Positions 33,374-43,265 are shown, counted from the stretch's first letter. The stretch: DNA of 64,000 nucleotides from CAZHON01 sp964534565 (GCA_964534565.1 CAZHON010000001.1:310001-374000); one strand, 5' to 3'. Notes: generated from the letters alone by a model not told the origin. Translations and numbers: made by a program.

Positions 33374-34195
33374 TTACGAGAGGACGAAGTTCAAGATTGC
33401 TTCGAGACACACGATGACAATGAGAACGATCACCGCGTTGAAGATTGTCTTCTTTGCACGTTCTTGCAGTCCCTCGTCGTAGGAGATAATGAGCATAAAG
33501 CCCGCAAAGACGATCGAGAGCACCACGAGTGCGCCCAGAATGTAGAGAATGTAGTTTCCGATACCGATAATTTCTTCACTGAGAATCGTATTCGTTCCCT
33601 CTCCCAGTGCGACCTTTACGATCGAGTCCGCAAGAAGCAACAGACCGACTCCCACGATGGCGTTGAGAAACAGTTTTCGTTGGCTGGAAATCACACCGTC
33701 GTCACTCCCTGCCGTCATGAGGCGCACGGCGCGAACCGTGACGAAGCCGATCGCTGCTGCAGCGCCGGCAACCGAAACATATGTACGCACACGATCGGCC
33801 ACGGGCAACAACGGACCCAAATCGACGATGGCTCCTCCCCCAGGGTTCACGGCATCCCAAATGGCCATTTTGAACATGATCACAAATCCACCCGCAAGCG
33901 CGAACAAGAATGCGCGGCGCCCTTCGGTGATTGAGTTTTCATCGGTACTTCCAATGATCAGTCCGAGGGAATAGACCACGGTCATCAGGAATACGAGAGG
34001 AGCAAAGACATTCGAGAGAATGCCGTTGAGGTTTCCAATCACAGTCGCAAGAGGACCGAATCCACCCCCACCTGCTCCCCAACACGACAGTTGGAATCCG
34101 TTTCCGCCAAGACTATTCACCGGGCAATCGATTTGCGCGAGTGCTGTGACAGGCTCGAGAAGGAGGGTGAGGAGAAGATGAAACATTCCGATCAT
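33374..34195 (-). CDS. polytopic membrane protein with VirB2/TrbC-like repeats
   Basis: The 273-residue protein has a signal-like start (MIGMFHLLLTLLLEPVTALAQ), a Cys pair at IDCPVNSLGGNGFQLSC, and about six membrane helices. The charged turns (TDENSITEGRR, TAGSDDGVISSQRK, ISYDEGLQERAKK) resemble those of its neighbour at 32494. The pair may arise from an old duplication. As for its partner, the closest idea is a VirB2/TrbC-like pilin family, not proven here. Confidence 0.6.
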   Translation of the reverse strand: MIGMFHLLLTLLLEPVTALAQIDCPVNSLGGNGFQLSCWGAGGGGFGPLATVIGNLNGILSNVFAPLVFLMTVVYSLGLIIGSTDENSITEGRRAFLFALAGGFVIMFKMAIWDAVNPGGGAIVDLGPLLPVADRVRTYVSVAGAAAAIGFVTVRAVRLMTAGSDDGVISSQRKLFLNAIVGVGLLLLADSIVKVALGEGTNTILSEEIIGIGNYILYILGALVVLSIVFAGFMLIISYDEGLQERAKKTIFNAVIVLIVIVCLEAILNFVLS

Positions 34196-34268
34196 TATAG
34201 CAGAAAAACGGCTTACTGCACAGCAGAATGAAGTGTCGCACTCACTGGATTCTCGGGGGGATTCGCGC

Positions 34269-34274
34269 TACAAT
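34269..34274 (+). promoter_or_regulatory. leaderless -10 hexamer TACAAT
   Basis: The hexamer lies 6 nt before the ATG at 34281. Confidence 0.45.
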
Positions 34275-34280
34275 TTCGCC

Positions 34281-34973
34281 ATGAATTCTTCCTCTATGAA
34301 CTCGTCTCGATCGCTAGCATTAGCGACAAACACCGAATCCCAGATCTACGCTCTCTTCGCGCTGGCTGTAGGTTTGACATGCGTAGGTGTTTATTTTGGA
34401 ATGATCTATGCAGCCACGCTCCTCGGCACAGGAGTCGCGTTTCTCATGGTTCTTGCAGAGTTTGCTTTGATCCTCACGTCGGGCTGGTGGTCCCGTCAGT
34501 CTCCACTCAACATTCTCCTCTTTGCACTCTTTCCGTTGCTTTCGGGGATTACCGTCACCCCGTATTTGATGGCGGTCCTCGTGGGATACACCAATGGCGC
34601 CTCCATTTTGATGAATGCGCTCCTTGCCACCGTGTTCATGACCGGTGCGAGCGCGGTTCTTGCTCGATTGAGCGGTTGGAACTTGAGCGGCCTCGGTCGA
34701 TCGCTCCTTTTCTCGCTTCTGGGACTCATTGGAATCGGCATTCTGCAGATCTTCATTCCGAGTTTTCGCGAAGGCCCCGTCGAGCTATTGGTCTCGGGCG
34801 CCGGAGTGGTCGTTTTTGGCTTATTTACCGCTTATGACCTCCAAAGGATCGTTTCTCTGGGTCGTATGGGTGGCAGCCCTTTCGTTCTGGCCCTTTCCCT
34901 CTACCTCGATATCTTCAACCTTTTCCTCTCCATTGTGCGTTTTATAGTGGCAATCTCTGGAAATCGCCGCTAA
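34281..34973 (+). CDS. Bax inhibitor-1 family membrane protein
   Basis: The ATG at 34281 gives 230 residues with about seven hydrophobic helices. The end of the protein carries the family hallmark: an Asp in TAYDLQRI and ALSLYLDIFNLFLSIVRF. These BI-1/YccA/YbhL proteins are pH-sensitive calcium leak channels or FtsH-interacting proteins. The start was chosen by the TACAAT hexamer 6 nt upstream; a longer frame would include the promoter. It is followed by a small basic protein, nusB and rnc. Confidence 0.88.
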   Translation: MNSSSMNSSRSLALATNTESQIYALFALAVGLTCVGVYFGMIYAATLLGTGVAFLMVLAEFALILTSGWWSRQSPLNILLFALFPLLSGITVTPYLMAVLVGYTNGASILMNALLATVFMTGASAVLARLSGWNLSGLGRSLLFSLLGLIGIGILQIFIPSFREGPVELLVSGAGVVVFGLFTAYDLQRIVSLGRMGGSPFVLALSLYLDIFNLFLSIVRFIVAISGNRR

Positions 34974-35000
34974 GATCTCGCCCGTCTCCCCCTACTCCCC

Positions 35001-35186
35001 ATGTCAAAGCGTCCCACCCCCAAAAAGCATCGCGCGAAGCGCGCCACTCGATTGCAACACAGCCACTTCCTGATGACGGAGGTTCGTCGTCTCAAGGAGC
35101 ACAGCAACTCTCCATACGCAGGACCTGCAAAGCCAAAGAGCACCGCTCGCAAGGCATTGAAGGGAATCACGAGGGTCAAAGCTTAA
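35001..35186 (+). CDS. small basic protein, possibly ribosomal protein bL32
   Basis: The 61-residue protein is extremely basic (MSKRPTPKKHRAKRATRLQ at the start, TARKALKGITRVKA at the end) and lacks cysteines. Its size, charge and position just before nusB and rnc recall rpmF, which lies near rnc in many bacteria. The sequence match to bL32 is weak, so another RNA-binding protein is equally possible. A pyrimidine tract (CTCCCCCTACTCCCC) precedes the ATG. Confidence 0.5.
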   Translation: MSKRPTPKKHRAKRATRLQHSHFLMTEVRRLKEHSNSPYAGPAKPKSTARKALKGITRVKA

Positions 35187-35231
35187 TACGCTCGGTCGAC
35201 AGCATTTTGCTGTTTGTCCTTCGCTTCTCCT

Positions 35232-35639
35232 ATGGCTCGTCGCCGTCACCTCTCTCGAATCGCCGTCATGCAAGTGCTCTTCGAGCGCGACGCACGACAT
35301 GATTTAGATACGCAGACTGCACTCGCTCGGAACGAAGCGGAATTGGGTGAGGCCGATGGAGAATTTGCGGCGAAACTGCTCGATGGAATTTTGTCCGAGG
35401 AGAAGAAAGTGGTAGATGCCATTCAGGAACATGCTCCAGGTTGGACGCTCGAACGCATGGACCCGATTGCGCGTGCCGTGTTGTACGTCGGTGCTTTCGA
35501 GCTTCTCTTTGCGAACGATGCGCCCCCTGCGGTTGTGATGAATGAAGCGATTGAAATTGCAAAGGAGTACGGAACCGACGAGTCCGGCAAATTCGTGAAC
35601 GGGGTTTTGAACGCAATCGCGAAAGGAAAGACAGAGTAA
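35232..35639 (+). CDS. nusB: transcription antitermination factor NusB
   Basis: The ATG at 35232 gives 135 residues (MARRRHLSRIAVMQVLFE), matching the Arg-rich N-terminal boxA-binding helix of NusB. The conserved C-terminal segments VLYVGAFELLF, PPAVVMNEAIEIAKEYG and GKFVNGVLNAI are present. NusB acts in rRNA antitermination with NusE, which is S10 (rpsJ, 1.3 kb away). It is preceded by pyrimidine-rich DNA without a Shine-Dalgarno sequence. Confidence 0.94.
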   Translation: MARRRHLSRIAVMQVLFERDARHDLDTQTALARNEAELGEADGEFAAKLLDGILSEEKKVVDAIQEHAPGWTLERMDPIARAVLYVGAFELLFANDAPPAVVMNEAIEIAKEYGTDESGKFVNGVLNAIAKGKTE

Positions 35640-35703
35640 TAAACAGCGAAAATGTCACTCCAAGACGAGACGCTTTTGGCTTCTTCGTTGTCATCTCCTG
35701 CAC

Positions 35704-35709
35704 TACACT
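35704..35709 (+). promoter_or_regulatory. leaderless -10 hexamer TACACT
   Basis: The hexamer lies 7 nt before the rnc GTG start. Confidence 0.45.
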
Positions 35710-35716
35710 AGCGGTT

Positions 35717-36406
35717 GTGTCACCTACTTCTACAGTCCTTCTCGAGAAAGCCATCGGCGTTCAGTTCCGAAAGAAGGATCTGCTGCTGCAAGCACTAACC
35801 CACCGTTCTGCCGTGCGCGAAAGTCGCACACACGGACACAACGAACGACTCGAATTTTTGGGAGATGCCGTCTTGGAGCTTGCAACGACGGAGTACCTCT
35901 ACGCCGTGTCCGACAAGCCCGAAGGGGAACTGACGAACTATCGTTCCGCACTCGTACAGCGCGATCACCTCGCTGCCGTTGCGAGGGACCTCAAATTGGG
36001 TGAGTACTTACTCCTCAGTCGTGGAGAAGAGGCCAGTGGAGGCCGAGACCGCCCAAGTAACCTCGCAAATGCTCTGGAGGCCGTTATTGGAGCGCTCTAC
36101 CTGGATCGTGGGTTCGAGGCTGCGCAGCAATTCTGTATGAAGTTCATCTTGGGTCGACTCAATCAATTGCTTGCCCAGGGCAAAGACCGCGATGAGAAGA
36201 GTTTGTTCCAGGAGTACGCGCAGGAGAAAGAGGGGATTACCCCGCACTACGACACCGTCTCAGCCGCAGGCCCCGATCACGATCGTGTCTTCACTTGTGC
36301 CGTGTTCATTGGTGAAGAGAAGGTCGCCGAAGGAAAAGGAGCGAGCAAACAGAAGGCCGAGCAGGCTGCTGCAAAGGCAGGGCTGGCCGCGAAGGGTTGG
36401 AAATGA
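35717..36406 (+). CDS. rnc: ribonuclease III
   Basis: The 229-residue enzyme cleaves double-stranded RNA. The catalytic signature HNERLEFLGDAVLEL is intact, followed by the second acidic cluster NALEAVIGALYLD. A C-terminal double-stranded RNA-binding domain runs from about residue 155 with the GKGASKQKAEQAAAKAGL end. The start is a GTG placed 7 nt after a TACACT hexamer, so a leaderless GTG-initiated mRNA is likely. Confidence 0.96.
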   Translation: MSPTSTVLLEKAIGVQFRKKDLLLQALTHRSAVRESRTHGHNERLEFLGDAVLELATTEYLYAVSDKPEGELTNYRSALVQRDHLAAVARDLKLGEYLLLSRGEEASGGRDRPSNLANALEAVIGALYLDRGFEAAQQFCMKFILGRLNQLLAQGKDRDEKSLFQEYAQEKEGITPHYDTVSAAGPDHDRVFTCAVFIGEEKVAEGKGASKQKAEQAAAKAGLAAKGWK

Positions 36407-36431
36407 TTGCGTCTGACGTTGGAGTGGTTTA

Positions 36432-36437
36432 TACCAT
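36432..36437 (+). promoter_or_regulatory. leaderless -10 hexamer TACCAT
   Basis: The hexamer lies 6 nt before the ATG at 36444, identical in sequence and spacing to the pyrE promoter. An overlapping TATACC is an alternative. Confidence 0.4.
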
Positions 36438-36443
36438 CGTTCC

Positions 36444-36842
36444 ATGTCCGAAGTTGCAGCTCAAAATTTTAACGATGCTCTTGGCGTGTATATGCAGCAC
36501 CTTGCTGATGCAAAGGTAGTGCATCGCGTCATGGAACACCTCGACAACGATTACGACATTATGCCGCACGAACAGACTGCAGAGCGTCTGCAGCCTCATA
36601 TTCGTCGGTACGAAGCACGTCTGAACGGCTCATCGGAAGGCACTGTTGTGAGTGACCAATTGCCTCACGAAGCACGTCTACAGTGGGCTCGTCAGCTCAT
36701 TGCAGGGCAGCGGGCACGTTTATCCGAGATTCTGACTGCCCTGCCTCTCAGTGATTCCTCCAAAGGGAAAATCGTGGAAGCCTTTGTGACGATCGCTGCG
36801 TACAATGCAGATCGATTGGATCTGTTTGAGCCGAAAATGTAG
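36444..36842 (+). CDS. hypothetical helical protein
   Basis: The 132-residue product is predicted helical throughout, with two similar-looking halves rich in Leu, Ala, His and Arg and no cysteines. It is cytoplasmic by appearance. I recognise no family. Its start is supported by the hexamer 6 nt upstream and its end by a perfect terminator 20 bp downstream, so the transcription unit is real. Confidence 0.6.
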   Translation: MSEVAAQNFNDALGVYMQHLADAKVVHRVMEHLDNDYDIMPHEQTAERLQPHIRRYEARLNGSSEGTVVSDQLPHEARLQWARQLIAGQRARLSEILTALPLSDSSKGKIVEAFVTIAAYNADRLDLFEPKM

Positions 36843-36861
36843 CAGGTACTACAAAGCACAA

Positions 36862-36885
36862 AAAAGACCCCACGAGGGGTCTTTT
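36862..36885. terminator. bidirectional intrinsic terminator
   Basis: A perfect 10-bp stem AAAAGACCCC/GGGGTCTTTT closes an ACGA loop, with T and A runs on both sides. It serves the gene at 36444 and the convergent rpsJ. Confidence 0.9.
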
Positions 36886-36905
36886 TAGAATTCCAGGTAG
36901 AACGA

Positions 36906-37337
36906 TTACTTCATCTTGATCTCAATGTCGACGCCGGAAGGCAAGGAAAGGCCTTGGAGGCTTTCCATGGTCTTGAAGGTCGTCTCCGTAAGGTCGATGA
37001 GGCGGCGGTGCGTACGCATCTCGTACTGGTCACGTGCGTTCTTGTGGACGAACGTAGACTTGTTCACCGTGAATTTGCGGATGTTTGTCGGCAATGGCAC
37101 AGGTCCGTGCACAACGGCACCGGAGCGCTGGGAAGCCTCGACGATCTTACCCGTTGCTTCATCCAACACGCGGTGATCGAATGCGCTCAAGCGAATGCGA
37201 ATACCGGAAATATGCGAAGCGTCTTTCTTCGACGTCATTTTTTCTTCGGTGTGAACCACCTTCTTCGTGGTCTTTGGCTCGGCAGCTTTCTTAGGAGCTG
37301 GAGCTTTCTTAGCGGGAGCATCTTTCTTAGTTGCCAT
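36906..37337 (-). CDS. rpsJ: ribosomal protein S10 (NusE) with N-terminal extension
   Basis: The S10 core begins near residue 43 (ISGIRIRLSAFDHRVLDEA) and shows GPVPLPTNIRKFTVNKS and the RTHRRLIDL segment. It is preceded by an Ala/Lys/Pro-rich extension of about 42 residues (MATKKDAPAKKAPAPKKAAE and so on) absent from standard S10 of about 103 residues. S10 sits in the 30S head and also works with NusB. It is 84 bp downstream of tuf and probably cotranscribed with it. Confidence 0.95.
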   Translation of the reverse strand: MATKKDAPAKKAPAPKKAAEPKTTKKVVHTEEKMTSKKDASHISGIRIRLSAFDHRVLDEATGKIVEASQRSGAVVHGPVPLPTNIRKFTVNKSTFVHKNARDQYEMRTHRRLIDLTETTFKTMESLQGLSLPSGVDIEIKMK

Positions 37338-37421
37338 AGTGCCGGGGGGAAAAGAACAGGGGGGAGAAGAAGGAGAGAGGGTAGAGGAGGTGGGGGATAC
37401 CCACCTCCTGTCCTCAATGAA

Positions 37422-38603
<1,182 letters not shown>

Positions 38604-38663
38604 AGCGAAGGAGGGAAAAAAGATGCAAGTTCAATGCGCAGGATACCCTGCGAAAGCTCGGAG

Positions 38664-38691
38664 AGTCTAGAGAAATAGAGGAGAGAGTCAA
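38664..38691 (-). promoter_or_regulatory. promoter of tuf-rpsJ
   Basis: On the minus strand TTGACT (38686-38691) and TAGACT (38664-38669) are 16 bp apart, giving a leader of about 54 nt before tuf. Confidence 0.65.
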
Positions 38692-38716
38692 GAAAAAAGC
38701 ATTTGGTCGTTTGCGA

Positions 38717-40612
38717 TTATGCTGCATTTTCTTCGCACAGAAGCCCGCCACTCTGCAATTCCACCATTTTGCGGTAAATATCGCAGGTTTTAAGCAATTC
38801 CTCGTGTGGTGCCAATGCGATCAGTTTTCCCTTATCCATGACGGCGATACGGTCGACGGAACGCACCGTGGACAGACGGTGTGCGATAATGATCGCTGTT
38901 CGTTTTTCAATGAGCTCCTTGATTCCCTCCTGTACCTCGCGCTCGGTGATGGAGTCGAGTGCGGATGTTGCCTCATCCAAAATAACGATGTTCGGATTTT
39001 TCAGAATCGCACGTGCAATCGCGAGGCGCTGCCTCTGTCCTCCGCTCAGCTTCACACCGCGTTCGCCGATCTGCGAATCGAACTTTTGGGGGAGCTTGTT
39101 GATGAAGGAATCCGCAGACGCTCGTTTCGTTGCCGCTTCTACTTCCTCTCTTGTGGCGCTTGGTCGTGCGTAACGAATGTTCTCCAAAACCGTGTCGTTG
39201 AACATCAGGTTTTCCTGTAGAACAAGCCCTATTTGACCTCTCCACCATTGCACATCGATCTCGCGAATATCTATACCGTCGATCAGAATGCGACCGTCGG
39301 TGACATCGTAGAAACGGTTGAGCAGAAGAGCGATCGTACTTTTTCCCGCGCCACTCTCTCCGACGAGCGCAATGTGTTCACCGGGTTTGATTTCCATGGA
39401 AATACGATCGAGTGTCGCGTCCGGTTTTGCCGCGTCGTCTTCTTTCTTGTCTCCTGGGATTGTCGATCCATGTGCCGGAGGTTCACTGACATGTTCGCGT
39501 CCTTCCGCGTCCACTTCTTCTTTGTGCAGCTCGGGTTCATCTTCCACCGGGCGAATGCCTTGGGACGGTGCGTCGGCCAGGTACGAGAACGACACGTTTT
39601 CAAATGTGATGCGTCCCGCGAAGGAAGAGGGGATGATTCCCGGAGTGACCACACCCGGTTCTTTGGCTAGGGCATGCAGTTTTTCCGCCATCATCACTTT
39701 CCCGATGCTCTTATTCCATTGCGGCAAAATGTTCGACAGCATTTCGAACGGAGTCAGCACACGGAAGAATGATGCCTGGAAGAAGTAGAGTTGTCCGAGT
39801 GTAATTTCTCCCTGTGCGAGCAACACGACGCTGATGCCGATGAGCAACACGCGTGTCAGCATGAAGAAGGGGATTCCCTCGAGCGTTGCCCACAGACGAT
39901 TGATCTTGAGCTGCTTTGCAAGCAGGTCCGCATGCTGTGTTTGCATGGTGGAAAGTTCGCGTGCTTCCTGTGCCGCCGACTTCACGGAGGTGATGTTTGC
40001 AAAGGCATCCATGGCGCGTCCGCTCGGAAGCGTCCAGAGCCAGTTGATCTTGTGTTGCTTCGCGGCCGTCTTCACCGTCCCAAGCACCATGATCGTGATG
40101 ATGAGAATCACCATGCCCATGAGCACAAGAGCGAGCCGCCAGTCGATCGTCACGCTGATGCACAGAAACGCGAATCCCGCGACGAAGGAGGGGATGATGT
40201 CGATGATGTTGCGCGACAGCTGAGAAGCGTATTCCGCTCCATCGCCAATAATCTTCATCGTTTCGCCACTGCGCTGCGTTGTGTGGAACGGCATTCCTAA
40301 TTTGAGTGCATGGTCGTAATTGCGCTCCACTCCCTCAAGTTCGATCTGCATCGAGAACTTCCATTCGCAGTATTTTCCGCACGCTTCCGTGATACTCAAT
40401 GTGCAGAAAATGGCGATCCACCAACCGATCAACGAAACCCAGTCGACCGTTGCACCCTGGGTGATCGTCATCATCACATCGACCGCATGACCGGAGTACA
40501 GCGGTTCTGCCACCCACACGGCGGAGAGCAGTGCGGTCCAGAACGTGAGGGCAGTCGCAAGCAACGGGTGTTGTTTTGCTTGTCGCCAGAGAATGGAGAG
40601 GAGAACGCGCAT
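38717..40612 (-). CDS. ABC exporter, fused membrane and ATPase domains
   Basis: The ATG at 40612 gives 631 residues. Six membrane helices occupy residues 15-300. The nucleotide-binding domain has Walker A GESGAGKST, signature LSGGQRQ, Walker B NIVILDEATSALD and the H-loop His in IIAHRLS. An insertion of about 50 mostly acidic residues lies before Walker A, between the first strand (FENVSFSYLADAPSQG) and LDRISMEIKPGE. It resembles half-size MsbA/lipid or drug exporters that act as homodimers. The start is supported by a TAGAAT 8 nt upstream. Confidence 0.9.
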   Translation of the reverse strand: MRVLLSILWRQAKQHPLLATALTFWTALLSAVWVAEPLYSGHAVDVMMTITQGATVDWVSLIGWWIAIFCTLSITEACGKYCEWKFSMQIELEGVERNYDHALKLGMPFHTTQRSGETMKIIGDGAEYASQLSRNIIDIIPSFVAGFAFLCISVTIDWRLALVLMGMVILIITIMVLGTVKTAAKQHKINWLWTLPSGRAMDAFANITSVKSAAQEARELSTMQTQHADLLAKQLKINRLWATLEGIPFFMLTRVLLIGISVVLLAQGEITLGQLYFFQASFFRVLTPFEMLSNILPQWNKSIGKVMMAEKLHALAKEPGVVTPGIIPSSFAGRITFENVSFSYLADAPSQGIRPVEDEPELHKEEVDAEGREHVSEPPAHGSTIPGDKKEDDAAKPDATLDRISMEIKPGEHIALVGESGAGKSTIALLLNRFYDVTDGRILIDGIDIREIDVQWWRGQIGLVLQENLMFNDTVLENIRYARPSATREEVEAATKRASADSFINKLPQKFDSQIGERGVKLSGGQRQRLAIARAILKNPNIVILDEATSALDSITEREVQEGIKELIEKRTAIIIAHRLSTVRSVDRIAVMDKGKLIALAPHEELLKTCDIYRKMVELQSGGLLCEENAA

Positions 40613-40620
40613 GAAAAGAC

Positions 40621-40626
40621 ATTCTA
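40621..40626 (-). promoter_or_regulatory. leaderless -10 hexamer TAGAAT
   Basis: CGCTAGAAT ends 8 nt before the ABC exporter ATG at 40612. Confidence 0.5.
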
Positions 40627-40681
40627 GCGTTCTCCGTGAGGCCTTTCGAGAAAATACTCGTCTATTTTTAAAGCATGAGAT

Positions 40682-40687
40682 TATACT
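40682..40687 (+). promoter_or_regulatory. leaderless -10 hexamer TATACT
   Basis: The hexamer lies 7 nt before the ATG of the MutY-like gene. Confidence 0.5.
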
Positions 40688-40694
40688 TCTCTCG

Positions 40695-41654
40695 ATGGAT
40701 AAGCAGGATCGCATCAACGCGTTCGTCCGTACGCTGCACGAGTGGTACGTTCGTCAGAAGCGCACGCTTCCATGGCGCGATTTGAAGGACAAGAACGATA
40801 CGGAGCGCGCCTACAAAGTGCTCGTGAGTGAGGTGATGTTGCAGCAGACGCAGGTGCCGCGGGTCATGATTACGTTCAAAAAATTTATACAACAATTTCC
40901 GCATCTGAAAGACCTGGCAGAGGCATCGAATGCAGAGATCCTCATTGCGTGGCGAGGCATGGGCTACAACAGTCGTGCCCTTCGTCTGCGCGATGCTGCA
41001 CAGTCGATTGTGCGCGATCATCACGGAATTTTTCCTCGAGAGATGAAGGAACTCCTCGCCATCAAAGGAATCGGTCACTACACAGCCGCAGCTGTTCGTA
41101 ACTTCGCATTTCATCTTCCGACCGCCTGCATCGACACCAACGTGCGTCGCGTGCTGCATCGAACATTCTATGGTCCGGAGAATACGGACGGCACATGGGC
41201 AACGAGTGACGGCATTCTTCTATCTCTCTGCGAAGAAATTTTGAATGCGTGGGTAGACGCAGGATTTTCATGCAATGACTTCTTTTCGGCACTCATGGAT
41301 TTTGGATCTCTCGTGCAGACGAAGACGAATCCCAAGTGGACCATCTGTCCACTGACTGCGGAGGGAATCATGAAGACGACGGCCAAGAGCCTCAAGACTC
41401 CTGTCACGAAAAAAGAATCGAAAGAACCAGGACGCATCATTGCAGGGCGCTTCGTTCCCAATCGCATCATTCGTGGGCGGATTGTCGAGGCATTGAGAGA
41501 TGCCCCCAATGGCTTACCGCTGCAAAAAATCGGTCCTCAGGTGGCGATTGATTGGAACGAAAAAGAGCACCGTGAATGGTTGCAGGCCATTGTCGATAAA
41601 TTGATGAAGGAAAAAATGATTCTTCTGAAACAGAAGAAACTTTCTCTCGCCTAA
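40695..41654 (+). CDS. MutY-like adenine DNA glycosylase without Fe-S ligands
   Basis: The 319-residue protein has the HhH-GPD core of MutY: catalytic Glu46 in SEVMLQQTQV, the hairpin KGIGHYTAAAV and catalytic Asp147 in CIDTNVRRVL. MutY removes adenine paired with 8-oxoguanine. The usual four cluster cysteines (CxxxxxxCxxCxxxxxC) are replaced by Gln208, Trp215, Cys218 and Gly224, so only one remains. The C-terminal NUDIX-like recognition domain is also missing and replaced by about 75 residues that look like a winged helix. The start follows the TATACT hexamer. Confidence 0.88.
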   Translation: MDKQDRINAFVRTLHEWYVRQKRTLPWRDLKDKNDTERAYKVLVSEVMLQQTQVPRVMITFKKFIQQFPHLKDLAEASNAEILIAWRGMGYNSRALRLRDAAQSIVRDHHGIFPREMKELLAIKGIGHYTAAAVRNFAFHLPTACIDTNVRRVLHRTFYGPENTDGTWATSDGILLSLCEEILNAWVDAGFSCNDFFSALMDFGSLVQTKTNPKWTICPLTAEGIMKTTAKSLKTPVTKKESKEPGRIIAGRFVPNRIIRGRIVEALRDAPNGLPLQKIGPQVAIDWNEKEHREWLQAIVDKLMKEKMILLKQKKLSLA

Positions 41655-41708
41655 CCGAAACACTGCCTCGGGGAACGAAGCAGTGATCGGAAGAATACGA
41701 GAGGGGAC

Positions 41709-43265
41709 TTACTTTGCCATTTCTTCGACGCGTCGTTCGCGCACCACGTTGACCTTGATGACTCCGGGGTACGTAAGTTCGTTCTCGATTTTCTTTGCGA
41801 TGTTCTTTGCGAGCAACTCCTGCCCCAAGTCGTCGACCTTCTTCGTGTCGACGAAGACGCGGATTTCGCGACCGGCTGAGAGAGCAAACGCACGCTGAAC
41901 GCCTTCGAACGTCTTTGCAACCTCTTCCAATTCCTTGAGGCGGCGGAAGTATTCTTCGATCGATTCGCGGCGAGCACCTGGGCGAGCACCGGAGATCGCA
42001 TCTGCAGCAGCCACGATGAATGCCTCGGGCGTTTCCATAGGGATGTCCTCGTGGTGAGCGGCTACACAGTGAATGACTTCAGGGCGAATCTTGAAGCGCT
42101 TACAGATCTCCACTCCGATTTCCACGTGCGTACCGGTGACTTCGTGGTCGAGCGCCTTTCCGATGTCATGCAGCAAGCATCCTTCGACAACTGTCTGCAC
42201 GTTTGCACCCATTTCCTCCGCAATCATGCGACCGATCTGTGCCATCTCGACGCTGTGCTTGAGCACGTTCTGTCCGTAGCTGGTACGGAAGCGAAGGCGG
42301 CCGATGATCTTCATAAGATCTTGTGGGTAGCCCGCAATGCCGAGTTCCTCGGTCGCACGCTTTCCGAATTCGAGCATCATCTTTCCGACCTGCTCCTTCT
42401 GCTTGATCACGATTTCTTCAATGCGTGCAGGCTGAATGCGTCCGTCTTGAATCAGTTTCTCCATGGAGAGCTTCGCAACGTAGCGGCGTGCAAGATCGTA
42501 TCCGGAGATCACGATCACACCCGGCGTATCGTCGATGATCACGTCGACACCTGTTGCCTGTTCGAATGCGTTGATGTTGCGTCCTTCCTTTCCGATGATC
42601 TTTCCCTTCACGTCGTCGCTTGGCAGCTGCACGATCGTGGAGGTTGATTCTGTGGAGACTTCGGAAGCGTATCGCTGCATCGCCTGTGTCATCATTTCTT
42701 TGGCTTTCTCTTCGTATTCATCTTCCATCTCCTGCTTCTTCAGTTTGATCTGTCCTGCGAAGTAGGACGAGAACTCCTCCTTCAATTCGTCGTTCAATTT
42801 CGTCTTCGCTTCTTCGGTGGAGAGTTTTGCGACCTTCTCCAAGGCTGTGCGGTGTGCGGTCTGAGCGGCTGCCAATTCGACTTTCATTTCCTCGATATCT
42901 TTTTCTTTCGTGGAAATTTGCGTGCGCTGGCGCTCGACTTCTTTCACTTTTTCATCGAGCTGCTTTTCTTTCTCTTCCAAGCGAGCTTGGTTCTGTTGCA
43001 GCTTCGATTCCATTTCGTTCGCCTGCAACTTTGCCTCACTGATAATTTCCTTGGCGTTCGCACGCGCCTCGGCCTCTGCGGCTTTGACGGCGCTGTTTGC
43101 CTCGGAGACTTTGATCTTGAGCTGACTTAGCTCTTGTTCACGAGCAGAGATTTCCTGTTCAAGTGCGCGTGTGAGATGTTTGCCTTTGCTGAAAACGGAC
43201 TTGCCGATGAGAAGCCCGATGATCGCTCCCGCGATGAGCGAGAGGAGGAGGAATGAGTAGTCCAT
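41709..43265 (-). CDS. rny: ribonuclease Y
   Basis: The ATG at 43265 gives 518 residues, starting with the membrane anchor MDYSFLLLSLIAGAIIGLLI. A long coiled coil follows (residues 35-210). The KH domain is marked by KGKIIGKEGRNINAFE, and the HD domain by GCLLHDIGKALD and AAHHEDI. RNase Y is a membrane-bound endoribonuclease that starts mRNA decay. A TATACT about 115 nt upstream on the minus strand is a possible promoter. Confidence 0.96.
   Translation of the reverse strand: MDYSFLLLSLIAGAIIGLLIGKSVFSKGKHLTRALEQEISAREQELSQLKIKVSEANSAVKAAEAEARANAKEIISEAKLQANEMESKLQQNQARLEEKEKQLDEKVKEVERQRTQISTKEKDIEEMKVELAAAQTAHRTALEKVAKLSTEEAKTKLNDELKEEFSSYFAGQIKLKKQEMEDEYEEKAKEMMTQAMQRYASEVSTESTSTIVQLPSDDVKGKIIGKEGRNINAFEQATGVDVIIDDTPGVIVISGYDLARRYVAKLSMEKLIQDGRIQPARIEEIVIKQKEQVGKMMLEFGKRATEELGIAGYPQDLMKIIGRLRFRTSYGQNVLKHSVEMAQIGRMIAEEMGANVQTVVEGCLLHDIGKALDHEVTGTHVEIGVEICKRFKIRPEVIHCVAAHHEDIPMETPEAFIVAAADAISGARPGARRESIEEYFRRLKELEEVAKTFEGVQRAFALSAGREIRVFVDTKKVDDLGQELLAKNIAKKIENELTYPGVIKVNVVRERRVEEMAK

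Noticed and set aside
41659..41685. Hairpin CACTGC/GCAGTG between mutY-like and rny as a terminator
   Set aside because: The stem is interrupted and no T run follows on either strand.
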